DNA of 64,000 nucleotides from Paenibacillus glycanilyticus (GTDB lineage Bacteria > Bacillota > Bacilli > Paenibacillales > Paenibacillaceae), in contig NZ_JAMBNP010000015.1 in assembly GCF_023715145.1 (NCBI RefSeq), positions 51,975 to 115,974 on the forward strand, in the 5' to 3' direction. The notes below the pieces were generated by a model that worked only from the letters and a program-made list of their open reading frames with translations, made no database searches and was not told the origin of the DNA. Both the position numbers and the translations under genes were made by a program. Of the stretch, positions 17,990 to 27,319 are shown one piece after another. How positions within the stretch are numbered: the stretch's first letter is position 1; the number at the start of each line of letters is the position of its first letter.

Positions 17990-18102
17990 GAGGGGCAACA
18001 AGCGCCTTGCGCTGAAAAGATAAGGAGGCATCCAGATCAGGGGACGTGTATAAGGCAGTTCGTCGAAAATCGCTTCAAAGAAACCGAAGGGATGGGGAAA
18101 CG

Positions 18103-21100
18103 ATGAGCAAGGAATGGACCATGGGCAAGAAAGCGGCGTTGACGGCATTGACTGTCATGATAGGGGCGCTTCCGGCAGCCGGACTGCCGGCCGCGGCGGA
18201 AGCGGGAGCCGGCTCCGGAACGGCAACGCTGTACGGCAATTTTGAGGATTGGGATGGAGGATCCGCGGATCAGGCAACGGCCAGTAACCGGATGGAGCTG
18301 ATCAAGGCGGTTAATCAGGACGGCAAGCTTTATGTCATGGCGAAGGGTCAAGGGATGGACCGGTCCAAGACGCTGTACATAAATGCCGACAATGACTCGG
18401 CGACTGGCGCGGCGATTGCGGGATGGAAGGATTCAACCGGTATTGACTACAAGGTTGAGGACCGTAACGTGTACGCCTTCGAGAATGGGGATTGGGTACA
18501 GCGGGGACAGGCAGTGCTTGAGGATTCCGAGACCTTGGCGGAATACGAGATTGATCTGAGTTCGCTTTCGGCCGCTGATCCTGCCGGGAAGATCAAGGTT
18601 GGCCTCTTCTCGGAAGGAGCGATGCTGCCGGAGCTTGGCGAGCTTATGGTCTCGGTGCAGCCATCCTCCTCCGGCGGCGCGGCGCAGGATGCTCCGCCTC
18701 CGCCAGCTGATCTCGCAATCGATGGCAATGGAGCGGAATGGGCGGATGTGCCGGAGCTGCTGCGCAGCAGCGACGGGAAAACGGCCGTGAAGTACGCGGT
18801 ATCGGCGGATGCTCTTCATATGCTGATCGAGGGACGTATTGATAATGGGGAATTTCCGGATTTGTGGGAGCACTTATTAATCGATGTTGACCGTAAGCCC
18901 TCGACCGGCAATGCCATGTGGGCTTGGGCGGGAACGCTGGGCTCGGAATATCTCGTTCAGTCCGGTCTTCTCTATGAGGCAAATGGCAGCGGCGGATGGC
19001 AGGAGGCGGCGACCGGATTAAGCTATGCCCGATCGGGAACGGGAGATGCCAAGACGATTGAATGGACGCTGCCGCTTGCGGATCTGCATGCCGGTGACGC
19101 GAAGGACGTTCATATGGCTTTTCTAAGCAATAGCTACGCCATGCCGGACCCTGCCGGAGATCCTGCTGAGATCAGCCTTGTTGCGAAGCCGCAGTTATCG
19201 GTGGATGGCGATGCGTCGGATTGGGCTGGCATCCAGCCTCTGACAGTGACGGCTGACGGTCTTACAACCGTGAAGACTTCTGTTGCCGGCGGGAAGCTGT
19301 ACGCCCTCATTGACGGCCGGATTGATAACGCCGAATTCCCTAATCTGTGGGAGCATCTATTCCTTGATATCGACAAAAATCCTTCTACCGGAACCTCCAG
19401 CTGGGCCTGGGCAGGCAAGCTCGGAGCCGAGTATCTGGTTCAGACGGCCATTCTGTACGCTTCCAGCGGAAGCGGCGGCTGGGAGCAGACGGATACGGTG
19501 TTTCCTTATGTCAGTATGGGGACCGGCGATCATAAAGTGATCGAATGGTCCGTGCCGCTCGGCGAGCTGGGAATTGCGGATGAACAGTCCATTCATGCCG
19601 GGTTCCTCAGTAATTCGTACGCCTCGCCTGATGCTAGCGGCGATCCTGCCGTTATTCCGCTCAAGAGCAACGGATCAATGATTACGGTGGACGGCGACGA
19701 CAGCGACTGGAGCGGGGTGGAGATCGGGGCTTCGGCAAGCGGCGCGCCTTATCGGCTTGATGCTGTTCAGGATGAACGCAAGCTGTACGTCCGCGTGACG
19801 GGTGGTAATCTGGATCTCCGCAACGTCTATTACCTGAATACGGACGGCAACGAGAATACCGGGGCTTCGGCAGGCTTATGGACGGAGGAGGGCTTCGATT
19901 ACAAAATCGACCGCGGCACCTTGTACGAATACCGGCAGCAGGCTTGGGTGGAGAAGGGTACGGTATATCTGGCGGTAACCGGCGACTCGCTTGAAATCAA
20001 CGTCTACCTGGATCAGCTGGGACTTGATGAACCGGTACCCGTCAAGCTTGGCTTCATCAACCGGGGAATGCTTCAGCTGCCGACTGGCGGCGGTGCTCCG
20101 CTGACCGTGGATAACACCGTGCAGACGCATGAGGCAACGGATGTGTTTTATCCGCGCCAAAGCTTTGAGCTGCTGAACAATCCTTATATGGGCTGGGTGG
20201 CCTGGGCGAAGGATTCCTCTAAGCCGGACGGTACGGCTTATCCCCAGCAGCACAGCATGGTCTATGCGGGAATCACGTGGCGAGAGCTCGAGCCGGTGAA
20301 GGGTCAGTTTGACTGGGAAGGCATCGAGCGGAAATACCAGTTCGCTTATTGGGCTTCGCAGGGCAAACGGATTAATCTGAGGATTGTGCTGGATACGCCT
20401 ACGGCGGATCCGACGCATAAGGATATTCCGGATTGGCTGTATGACGAGCTGGCGGCGGAAGGGAATGCCGGCACCTGGTACGATACGCAGGAGGTTGGAT
20501 CCGGCTTCAGTCCAAACTACAATAGCGCGTTGCTGCTCGCCGAACATGAACGGATGATTGCCAAGGTGGCTGAGCGTTATGACAATGACCAGCGGATTGC
20601 CTACGTGCAGCTGGGAAGTCTCGGCCACTGGGGCGAATGGCATACTTGGCCAAGCGGCTCCGGGGTGTTTCCGAAGCTGAGTATATCCGATCAATACGTA
20701 CAGCATTATTTGGACGCGTTCACCCGCAAGCAGATTGGGATGAGAAAGCCGTTCCCGATCGCAAGCGAGCAGCGGGTTGGTCTGTTTAACGATGTGTTTG
20801 GCATCAAATCCAGCACGGATGAATGGGTAGGCTGGACGCAGAACGGCTGGTCGGGGATTGGCGAGTTCGTGGACGATCCGGCAGATGCTGCAGCTGCCCA
20901 AGCGGCGTCCGTCATGCCGGACTTCTGGAAATATGCATATTCCGGCGGCGAATTTGCCAACGGCAACCCGGAGAGCTGGCTGACCGACGATGCCATCATG
21001 GAATCGCTGCGCCAGATGCGGGTCAGCCATACCTCGTGGCTTGGGCCTTCTTCTCCGGCGCGTACGGCTTACGGAACGGCCATACAATCAAACATCGAGA

Positions 21101-22617
21101 CGATGCAGAAAATGATGGGCTACCGCTATGTGGTGGAGGCCGTTAAGCATGCCGGCTCGGCTGCCCGCGGGACATCCTTGTCCCTGGATACGGTGCTGAA
21201 CAACAAAGGCGTAGCTCCGTTCTATCAGGATTGGAAGCTGGAATACAGTCTTGCTGACGCAAGTGGAACGATTGTGTACAAGCAGCAGCAGGATACCGAT
21301 CTTCGCACATTACTGCCGGGCAGGCATGTGCTTGATAATCAGCTGGATTTGCCCTCGTCGCTTGCGGCGGGCAGCTACAAATTGCTGATTGCCGTCATCG
21401 ATCCGGCAACGGAAGCGCCGGGCATGGAGCTGGCGATTGAAGGGAAACGCCCGGATGGAAGGTACGAAGTTGGAAGTCTTACTGTGTCTGGCTCGTCTGG
21501 CAGCGCAGGCGGCGGGAATGGTTCGGCGCCGGATAACGGAAGCGTGCAGCGCATTAACGATCCGGTAATTACGAACGGGAAGCTTGCGGTTAATCTGCTT
21601 GCGGGAAAGAACAGCATAGAGCTGCCGCTTCGGGCTTCGGCGTTAACGGGCAATCCGCCTATCGTGGTTTCGAGCGGGGACTTGAGCTTCGAAATGCCGG
21701 GTGCTCTGCTGGCCAAGGCGAAGGAGCAGGCTGGCGACGGTTCGGCCTGGCTGTCCATTACCCTTGCGGCAGCTGCGGATATAGCCTCTTACGCGGAGAA
21801 GGATAAAGCCAAAGCGCAAGGCATCGGGCATGCATTCTCCTTGGGGTTTGCCGTAACAACGGCAGCAGGAGAGAAAACGTTTGATTTCACAACAGAGCCT
21901 ATTCGGGTATCGGTGAAGGCGGACTCGAAGGCTGTAAAGGCCATTAATCTTTATAGGATCGAAGGCGACCGGCTGAAGGCTGCGGCCGCGGTATGGAAGG
22001 ACGGCCTGTTAACGGCGCGCATAGCGGGATCGGGAACCTATCAATGGCTGCAATACGAGAAGACATACAGCGATGTTCCGGCTGGTCATTGGGCGGCAGC
22101 TGCCATTCAAGCGCTAGCCGCCAAGCAGGTGATGCAAGGCGTGGATGCCGGCAGGTTTGCTCCCGGCCGCTCCGTTACGCGCGCCGAGCTTGCGGCCATG
22201 CTGGCGAGAATGCCGGGGCTGGGAACGGACTCGGGGGATGGAGTGGAAATTCCGTTCCGGGATGTTCCGGCGCAGGCATGGTATGCAGAGGAGTTGAAAG
22301 AGGTATTGGCAGCAGGACTAATGATTGGATATGGCGATGCGTTTAAGCCAAACGAAGAAATTTCGCGCGAGGAGCTGGCGGTCCTGGTTGTCCGGGCGGC
22401 AGCGAAGGCCTCCGGGGGAGCGGTCTCCGGACCGGCTTCGGGCAATTACCGGGATGCGGATCGGATTAGCAGCTGGGCAGCGGATAGTGTGAGTAAGGCG
22501 AAGCAGCTTGGTCTAATGATTGGGGACGAAGACGGCTTCTTCCGTCCGCAGGAAGGCGTGTCCCGCGCGGAGGCCGCAGTTCTCACCCTCCGTTTGATGG
22601 AAATGCTGTTGAAATAG
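18103..22617 (+). CDS. SLH-anchored surface protein with four IDGxxxDW modules and a DUF4832-like barrel
   Basis: I prefer the ATG at 18103 (GGGGAAACG upstream, good signal peptide MSKEWTMGKK...AAAEA) over an in-frame GTG at 18046. The 1504-aa protein has four beta-rich modules (about residues 40-175, 203-360, 364-520 and 525-670). A TIM-barrel-like region of the DUF4832/DUF4874 kind follows (about 680-1130; NNPYMGWVAW, TWRELEP, GHWGEWHTW with a probable catalytic Glu). After a linker and beta domain come three C-terminal SLH repeats (about 1326-1500; FRDVPAQAWYAEEL is one), which bind the secondary cell-wall polymer. It is therefore a wall-attached enzyme or glycan-binding protein. The second and third modules are near-duplicates of each other (RIDNxEFPxLWEHL). 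Confidence 0.82.
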   Translation: MSKEWTMGKKAALTALTVMIGALPAAGLPAAAEAGAGSGTATLYGNFEDWDGGSADQATASNRMELIKAVNQDGKLYVMAKGQGMDRSKTLYINADNDSATGAAIAGWKDSTGIDYKVEDRNVYAFENGDWVQRGQAVLEDSETLAEYEIDLSSLSAADPAGKIKVGLFSEGAMLPELGELMVSVQPSSSGGAAQDAPPPPADLAIDGNGAEWADVPELLRSSDGKTAVKYAVSADALHMLIEGRIDNGEFPDLWEHLLIDVDRKPSTGNAMWAWAGTLGSEYLVQSGLLYEANGSGGWQEAATGLSYARSGTGDAKTIEWTLPLADLHAGDAKDVHMAFLSNSYAMPDPAGDPAEISLVAKPQLSVDGDASDWAGIQPLTVTADGLTTVKTSVAGGKLYALIDGRIDNAEFPNLWEHLFLDIDKNPSTGTSSWAWAGKLGAEYLVQTAILYASSGSGGWEQTDTVFPYVSMGTGDHKVIEWSVPLGELGIADEQSIHAGFLSNSYASPDASGDPAVIPLKSNGSMITVDGDDSDWSGVEIGASASGAPYRLDAVQDERKLYVRVTGGNLDLRNVYYLNTDGNENTGASAGLWTEEGFDYKIDRGTLYEYRQQAWVEKGTVYLAVTGDSLEINVYLDQLGLDEPVPVKLGFINRGMLQLPTGGGAPLTVDNTVQTHEATDVFYPRQSFELLNNPYMGWVAWAKDSSKPDGTAYPQQHSMVYAGITWRELEPVKGQFDWEGIERKYQFAYWASQGKRINLRIVLDTPTADPTHKDIPDWLYDELAAEGNAGTWYDTQEVGSGFSPNYNSALLLAEHERMIAKVAERYDNDQRIAYVQLGSLGHWGEWHTWPSGSGVFPKLSISDQYVQHYLDAFTRKQIGMRKPFPIASEQRVGLFNDVFGIKSSTDEWVGWTQNGWSGIGEFVDDPADAAAAQAASVMPDFWKYAYSGGEFANGNPESWLTDDAIMESLRQMRVSHTSWLGPSSPARTAYGTAIQSNIETMQKMMGYRYVVEAVKHAGSAARGTSLSLDTVLNNKGVAPFYQDWKLEYSLADASGTIVYKQQQDTDLRTLLPGRHVLDNQLDLPSSLAAGSYKLLIAVIDPATEAPGMELAIEGKRPDGRYEVGSLTVSGSSGSAGGGNGSAPDNGSVQRINDPVITNGKLAVNLLAGKNSIELPLRASALTGNPPIVVSSGDLSFEMPGALLAKAKEQAGDGSAWLSITLAAAADIASYAEKDKAKAQGIGHAFSLGFAVTTAAGEKTFDFTTEPIRVSVKADSKAVKAINLYRIEGDRLKAAAAVWKDGLLTARIAGSGTYQWLQYEKTYSDVPAGHWAAAAIQALAAKQVMQGVDAGRFAPGRSVTRAELAAMLARMPGLGTDSGDGVEIPFRDVPAQAWYAEELKEVLAAGLMIGYGDAFKPNEEISREELAVLVVRAAAKASGGAVSGPASGNYRDADRISSWAADSVSKAKQLGLMIGDEDGFFRPQEGVSRAEAAVLTLRLMEMLLK

Positions 22618-22629
22618 AGGTTGAACAAG

Positions 22630-22662
22630 AAGGCTGTCCGGGAAACCGGGCAGTCTTTTTTA
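22630..22662 (+). terminator. Rho-independent terminator after the SLH gene
   Basis: A 12-bp stem with G-T pairs (AAGGCTGTCCGG against CCGGGCAGTCTT) and a T6 tail. Confidence 0.8.
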
Positions 22663-22718
22663 CTTGATAGGACAATATCGAGCAAAAACTTATCGCATTT
22701 TGCCTAAATAGAAATTTA

Positions 22719-22729
22719 TTTGGCGCAAA
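22719..22729. promoter_or_regulatory. Putative distal operator TTTGGCGCAAA
   Basis: An exact copy of the motif, about 152 bp upstream of the -35 of the dehydrogenase-ABC operon. Confidence 0.5.
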
Positions 22730-22842
22730 CAATATATAAAAACCTGACTTATTGATGTCATATTGACAATTTTTATGGAGTAAATAGTTAAAACTTTTAG
22801 CGAAAAACCCGCATTAAAACTGAAAATAATGATAAAAAAATA

Positions 22843-22853
22843 TTTGGCGCAAA
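22843..22853. promoter_or_regulatory. Putative upstream operator TTTGGCGCAAA
   Basis: An exact copy of the motif, 27 bp upstream of the -35 at 22881. The same placement relative to the -35 is seen for the site at 17924. Confidence 0.55.
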
Positions 22854-22880
22854 TATGTCAGGTATTTTACCCAAAAATTG

Positions 22881-22909
22881 TTGACTTGTCGTGAAGGCTG
22901 CGTTATTAT
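22881..22909 (+). promoter_or_regulatory. Promoter of the dehydrogenase-ABC operon
   Basis: TTGACT (22881-22886), a 17-bp spacer and TATTAT (22904-22909) form a strong SigA-type promoter with transcription expected near 22916. Confidence 0.7.
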
Positions 22910-22959
22910 CAGAACATGAAAACGAGTACTCGCCATGAGTTGTAATAATCTGGATCATA

Positions 22960-22970
22960 TTTGGCGCAAA
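22960..22970. promoter_or_regulatory. Putative proximal operator TTTGGCGCAAA
   Basis: An exact copy of the motif at about +45, between the promoter and the ribosome site. Together with the site at 22843 it brackets the promoter (117 bp between sites), which suits repression by looping. Confidence 0.55.
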
Positions 22971-22992
22971 ATTATTGATGGAGAGTGTAGAC

Positions 22993-24093
22993 ATGGAAAA
23001 ACTGAGAATGGCATTTATCGGCGTTGGAGATATGGGCTCGCATCATTGCATCGGTTTTGATCTGCTGCCGGATTGCAAGGTGAACTATATTTGCGATATG
23101 AGCCAGGCGAATGTGGACCGTACGCTGGCGGAATTGAAGAACAGCAGTCCGGTAATCGTTCAGGACTACAAGGAACTGTTACATAAAGAGGATATCGACG
23201 CGGTTGTCATCAGCGTCCCTAACTATTTGCACCGCGAGGTGGCGGTCGCGTTTCTCGAAGCCGGCAAGCATGTCTTTCTGGAAAAGCCCGTTGCGCATAC
23301 CATTGAGGATTGCAACGCGATCATTGAAGCGGCAGAAGCAAGCGACCGCATCCTGCAGATCGGTCTCGTGTACCGCTACTCCAATGTATACAAGAGAATG
23401 GCCGAAGAGCTGGAGCGGGGACGTCTTGGCGATGTCAAGCTGATGTGGTGCAAGGAATTCCGCGATCCGTTCCCGCCGACGGAATGGTTCTACGACAAGA
23501 ACAAATCGGGCGGCGCGCTGGTCGAGAAGGACTGCCATCACTTTGATATTTTCAACTGGATGATCGGCTCGAAGCCTGTACGGGTGTTTGCAACCGGCGG
23601 ACAACATGTGATGAAGCAAGGGCAGCCGAATATGATCACCAACTCCTACACTCATTATCCGGCTAAGCCAATTGAAGACGTATCCATTGTGGACCACGCC
23701 TTTGTAACGATTGAATACGAGAACGGAAGCAAAGCGAATCTGGGATTGTGCATGTATCTGAAGCCCCGCAATCTGATGGGGGATGGCCTTGAGATCGGAT
23801 TAATCGGGGAGAACGGCGGCCAGATGGTGGCGAAGAACGATAAGACGATCGATATCGTGGGCGGACAGAACTTCACCCGCGATCATCTCGATATCGATGT
23901 GACCTCGGACTCGATTATGGGCGGTCATACCGGCGGACAAACGCAGAGGATTGAATTCGTGAAGAGCGTGAAGGAAGGCAAGCAGCCTTTCGCATCCGCT
24001 TTTGTTGGCCGTGATGCGCTGCTGATCGCGCTGGCCGCGGAGAAGTCGATTGTGGAAGAACGCTATGTGTACGTGAATGAATTAATGAAGTAA
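22993..24093 (+). CDS. Gfo/Idh/MocA family sugar dehydrogenase
   Basis: The ATG at 22993 follows GGAGAG with 8-nt spacing. The 366-aa protein has an N-terminal Rossmann fold (FIGVGDMGSHH) and the family's EKPVAHT motif with the catalytic-region lysine. A C-terminal alpha/beta substrate domain follows, with GGALVEKDCHHFD. It should oxidise or reduce a sugar or sugar derivative with NAD(P). It is the first gene of an operon with two permeases and a binding protein, which suggests that it acts on the imported sugar. Confidence 0.92.
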   Translation: MEKLRMAFIGVGDMGSHHCIGFDLLPDCKVNYICDMSQANVDRTLAELKNSSPVIVQDYKELLHKEDIDAVVISVPNYLHREVAVAFLEAGKHVFLEKPVAHTIEDCNAIIEAAEASDRILQIGLVYRYSNVYKRMAEELERGRLGDVKLMWCKEFRDPFPPTEWFYDKNKSGGALVEKDCHHFDIFNWMIGSKPVRVFATGGQHVMKQGQPNMITNSYTHYPAKPIEDVSIVDHAFVTIEYENGSKANLGLCMYLKPRNLMGDGLEIGLIGENGGQMVAKNDKTIDIVGGQNFTRDHLDIDVTSDSIMGGHTGGQTQRIEFVKSVKEGKQPFASAFVGRDALLIALAAEKSIVEERYVYVNELMK

Positions 24094-24105
24094 GGGGGTG
24101 CCGCG

Positions 24106-24999
24106 ATGAAAAGCAAGCTGAGAAGATATGACACACTTATTTTCTTCTTATTTATTTCCCCTTGGATAATTGGTTTCTCGCTCTTTTTCCTAGTTCCTTT
24201 TGGTACTTCCGTGTTTTACGCGTTTACCGATGCCCGTCTTCCGGGGGCGGCGGAATACAATTTCGTCGGGTTATCCAACTTTGTAGATATGTTCAACAAT
24301 CCGATTTTCAGCAAAAGCTTAACGAATACGGCCTACTTCGTCATCATTGGCGTTCCGGTCGTAACAGCGGGCATGCTGCTGCTCGCGATGCTTCTCAATA
24401 TGAACGTCAAAGGCATTGCCATTTACCGGACCTTCTATTATTTGCCGACTCTGGTGCCAATCGTGGCAACGGTCATTATTTGGCGGCTTGTGTTTAACTC
24501 CGAGTTTGGCATCCTGAATGCGGGACTGTCCGTGCTGGGAATAGGCAAGATTGATTGGATGGGCAGCGAGGGCTTGGTTAAGCCGGTTATTATCCTGCTG
24601 CAGGTATGGATCTCCGGGAGCGGGGTGCTGATCTTCCTGGCCGCTCTCAAGAACGTGCCGAAGCATTTGTATGAAGCGGTGCTTATTGACGGGGCGAACA
24701 AGGTTCAGTCGTTCTTCAGAGTAACGCTTCCGATGATTAGTCCTTCCATTCTGTTCGTGGTTATTATCCAGACCATGTACAACTTTCAAATGTTTACGGA
24801 GGCGCTGCTGCTGACGAAGGGCGGACCCAACTACGCCGCTTACACTTTTGTTTATAACATCTACAAGTCGGCGTTTACGGATTTGAAATTCAGCATGGCG
24901 ATGACGCAGTCCATCTTCTTGTTCGCGTTGATCTCGCTCGTCACATTTGTGCTGATGAAGCTGTCGAAACGGTTTGTCTACTATGAAGGCGAGAAATAA
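24106..24999 (+). CDS. Sugar ABC transporter permease (MalF/UgpA type)
   Basis: This 297-aa membrane protein has six helices and the ATPase-contact motif EAVLIDGANKVQSFF. The start ATG at 24106 is preceded by AAGGGGGTG, 12 bp after the dehydrogenase stop, so it is co-transcribed. It pairs with the next gene. Confidence 0.93.
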   Translation: MKSKLRRYDTLIFFLFISPWIIGFSLFFLVPFGTSVFYAFTDARLPGAAEYNFVGLSNFVDMFNNPIFSKSLTNTAYFVIIGVPVVTAGMLLLAMLLNMNVKGIAIYRTFYYLPTLVPIVATVIIWRLVFNSEFGILNAGLSVLGIGKIDWMGSEGLVKPVIILLQVWISGSGVLIFLAALKNVPKHLYEAVLIDGANKVQSFFRVTLPMISPSILFVVIIQTMYNFQMFTEALLLTKGGPNYAAYTFVYNIYKSAFTDLKFSMAMTQSIFLFALISLVTFVLMKLSKRFVYYEGEK

Positions 25000-25013
25000 A
25001 GGGGGGAAACAAG

Positions 25014-25853
25014 ATGACCACGTCTAACAAACGCATTGCGAAGCAAACCGGCAAATACGCGATTCTGACAGCTGCGCTTGTTCTGTTCGCCGGACCGCTC
25101 GTCTGGATGCTGTCGACGATGATGAAGACGAAGCAGGAAACGTACAAGGTGCCGCCAAGCATACTGCCGGAATCACTGAACTTCGAGGCTTTTCACAGAC
25201 TGTTTGATGTACAGCCGCTAATGTGGAGATGGATTCAGAACTCATTTACGATTTCCGCTCTTGTTGTGCTCGGCGCTATATTGTCCAGCTCCATCGTGGC
25301 CTATGGCTTCTCGCGTTTTACGACGAAGTACAAGGATCGGCTGTTCCCGATTGTGCTCATGACGCTGATGATTCCGCCGTCCATCCTGATGATTCCGTCC
25401 TATGTGCTCTTCACCAAGCTGCATTGGGTGGATACCTGGCTGCCGCTTATCGTTCCGGCGTGGCTCGGCGGCGCGTACTACATTTTCTTGTTCCGGCAAT
25501 TTTTCATGACGATACCGCAGGAGCTGGATGAAGCAACCTACCTTGATGGGGGGAACCGGTGGACCGTGTTCACCAAGGTTATTATGCCGCTGTCGAAGCC
25601 AATTGTCGTGACGACCGTCATTTTTGCCTTCGTGAACTCATGGCTCGATTTTCTCGGACCGTTCCTTTATATCAAGAGCAACAACATGTTTACCCTCAGC
25701 GTTGGTCTGCAGCTCTTGATCGGACAGACGAGCCAGGATTTCCCGGCGCTTGCCGCCGGCGCATTCATAAGCATTGTGCCAATCGGGCTGCTGTTCCTGT
25801 TCGCGCAACGCTATATTGTTGAGGGGGTGGTGCTCACGGGTTCGAAGGGGTAA
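25014..25853 (+). CDS. Sugar ABC transporter permease (MalG/UgpE type)
   Basis: This 279-aa membrane protein carries the EAA-type loop DEATYLDGGNRWTVF and ends GVVLTGSKG. It starts 14 bp after the other permease with GGGGGGAAA before the ATG. It is the second half of the import channel; no ATPase gene accompanies it. Confidence 0.93.
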   Translation: MTTSNKRIAKQTGKYAILTAALVLFAGPLVWMLSTMMKTKQETYKVPPSILPESLNFEAFHRLFDVQPLMWRWIQNSFTISALVVLGAILSSSIVAYGFSRFTTKYKDRLFPIVLMTLMIPPSILMIPSYVLFTKLHWVDTWLPLIVPAWLGGAYYIFLFRQFFMTIPQELDEATYLDGGNRWTVFTKVIMPLSKPIVVTTVIFAFVNSWLDFLGPFLYIKSNNMFTLSVGLQLLIGQTSQDFPALAAGAFISIVPIGLLFLFAQRYIVEGVVLTGSKG

Positions 25854-25925
25854 GACGGACATCGCGGGCAAGGCATAAGATTATCAATACTGCTGTTTTC
25901 AAATTAATCTAAAGGGGAACTGGAT

Positions 25926-27299
25926 ATGAAAACGAACAGAAAGTGGTTATTGGGTCTTTTTACGCTGGTATTATCCATGACAATTATCATTTCAGGCTGT
26001 GGCAGCAACAACAATAACGGCGGTTCCGGTGAAGCGACAAACGGCGGGCAGAGCAATAACGGCAGTGCCGAGCAGACAGAGAAGCCAGCCGAGCCGGTTA
26101 CGATTACCTACTCGCAGTGGGGCACGGCGGAAGAGCTGCAGCGTACGCAGGAGCTTCTGAATAAATTCATGGAAGCCTACCCGAACATTACGGTCAAGCT
26201 GGAAGGCAAGGACTGGGGCAGCTATTGGGATGGTCTGACGGCTAACGCAGCGGGCGGCACTCTTCCTGACGTGTTCAAGACCAGCTATGCCTTTATCGAG
26301 AAATACGGCGAGCTTGGCATCTTCAAGGAGCTTGACGGCCTGCTTGCCGACAAAGGCTTCGAACTGGGCAACATTGACGAAAGCCTGCTTGGTCTACATA
26401 AATACGGCGGCAAACAAGTATCTCTGCCAATCGATGCGAACGTCATCGTCTGGTACTACGACAAAGCGATCTTTGCGGATCCGAAGAAGAATCCGAAAGG
26501 CGCTCCGGTTCCATCCCTCGAACCAACCTGGGCTGAGGTTCTGGACATTGCAACAAAGCTGACGCTTGACAAGAACGGCAAAAACCCTGGCGAAGCCGGC
26601 TTTGACGGCAACAACATTGTGCAATGGGGCATGTCCGTATCGCCGGGCGCTTCGATGGACTGGTTCCTTGAACCGGAGCTTTGGTCCAATGGCGCCAAGC
26701 TTGTGAATGATGACGGATCGCTTGCCCTGAATACCCCTGAAGCGCGTGAAGTGCTGGACTTCTTTATCGATGCAACGAAGAAGCAAATCAATACGACGCC
26801 TGCACAAATCGAAGGACTTGGCGGCCAGGTGAACCTGGGTATTACAACTGGCAAGGTGGCGATGAACCCGGGCGGCAACTGGAACACGACAAACTTCAAA
26901 GAAGCAAACGTGGATTACGGCATTACGTACCTCCCGAAATTCAAAGAAAACAAAACGGTTGTGCAACCGGCGGGCATTGCGATTTCCCACAATACGAAGC
27001 ATGAAGACGCGGCTTATACGCTGCTCTCGTGGCTGGCAGGCCCAGAGGGTCAAACGGAGCTTGCGAAGCAGGGCTATTCGATCCCGGCGAATAAAGCAGC
27101 TTCCGATGCTTATATCGCAACCGCGGGCGAAACAAACAAAATCTTCCTCGACGCGCAGCAGTTCGGCATCATTTCGCCGTTCACAGTGAAGAAAACGGAC
27201 CTGGTATGGACATACGGCGAGCAATCGCTGAAGAATCCGCTTGCCGGCGACGGTGACGTGGACGCGGCCATTAAAGATCTGGAGTCGAAGCTGAAGTAA
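25926..27299 (+). CDS. Sugar ABC transporter substrate-binding lipoprotein
   Basis: This 457-aa protein has a lipoprotein signal ending ISGC (Cys at about residue 21) and an N/G/S-rich linker. A family 1 solute-binding fold follows (TITYSQWGTAEELQRTQ, LPDVFKTSY, FDGNNIVQWGM). The C-terminal end carries the usual NPxxxxGDVDAAI-like helix. It would present the glycan breakdown product to the two permeases just upstream. It is the last gene of the operon, 72 bp after the permease. Confidence 0.93.
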   Translation: MKTNRKWLLGLFTLVLSMTIIISGCGSNNNNGGSGEATNGGQSNNGSAEQTEKPAEPVTITYSQWGTAEELQRTQELLNKFMEAYPNITVKLEGKDWGSYWDGLTANAAGGTLPDVFKTSYAFIEKYGELGIFKELDGLLADKGFELGNIDESLLGLHKYGGKQVSLPIDANVIVWYYDKAIFADPKKNPKGAPVPSLEPTWAEVLDIATKLTLDKNGKNPGEAGFDGNNIVQWGMSVSPGASMDWFLEPELWSNGAKLVNDDGSLALNTPEAREVLDFFIDATKKQINTTPAQIEGLGGQVNLGITTGKVAMNPGGNWNTTNFKEANVDYGITYLPKFKENKTVVQPAGIAISHNTKHEDAAYTLLSWLAGPEGQTELAKQGYSIPANKAASDAYIATAGETNKIFLDAQQFGIISPFTVKKTDLVWTYGEQSLKNPLAGDGDVDAAIKDLESKLK

Positions 27300-27319
27300 A
27301 AAGGGTTTAGGAAAGAGCG

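Noticed and set aside
18001..18102. Possible cyclic-di-GMP type riboswitch in the SLH gene leader
   Set aside because: I looked for the conserved GGGCAAACC/GGGACGCAAAGC core and did not find it; only a small hairpin is seen.
19876..21087. Long minus-strand frame inside the SLH-protein gene
   Set aside because: It is antisense to a barrel domain with conserved motifs, has a composition rich in R, H and I typical of shadow frames, and has no ribosome site.
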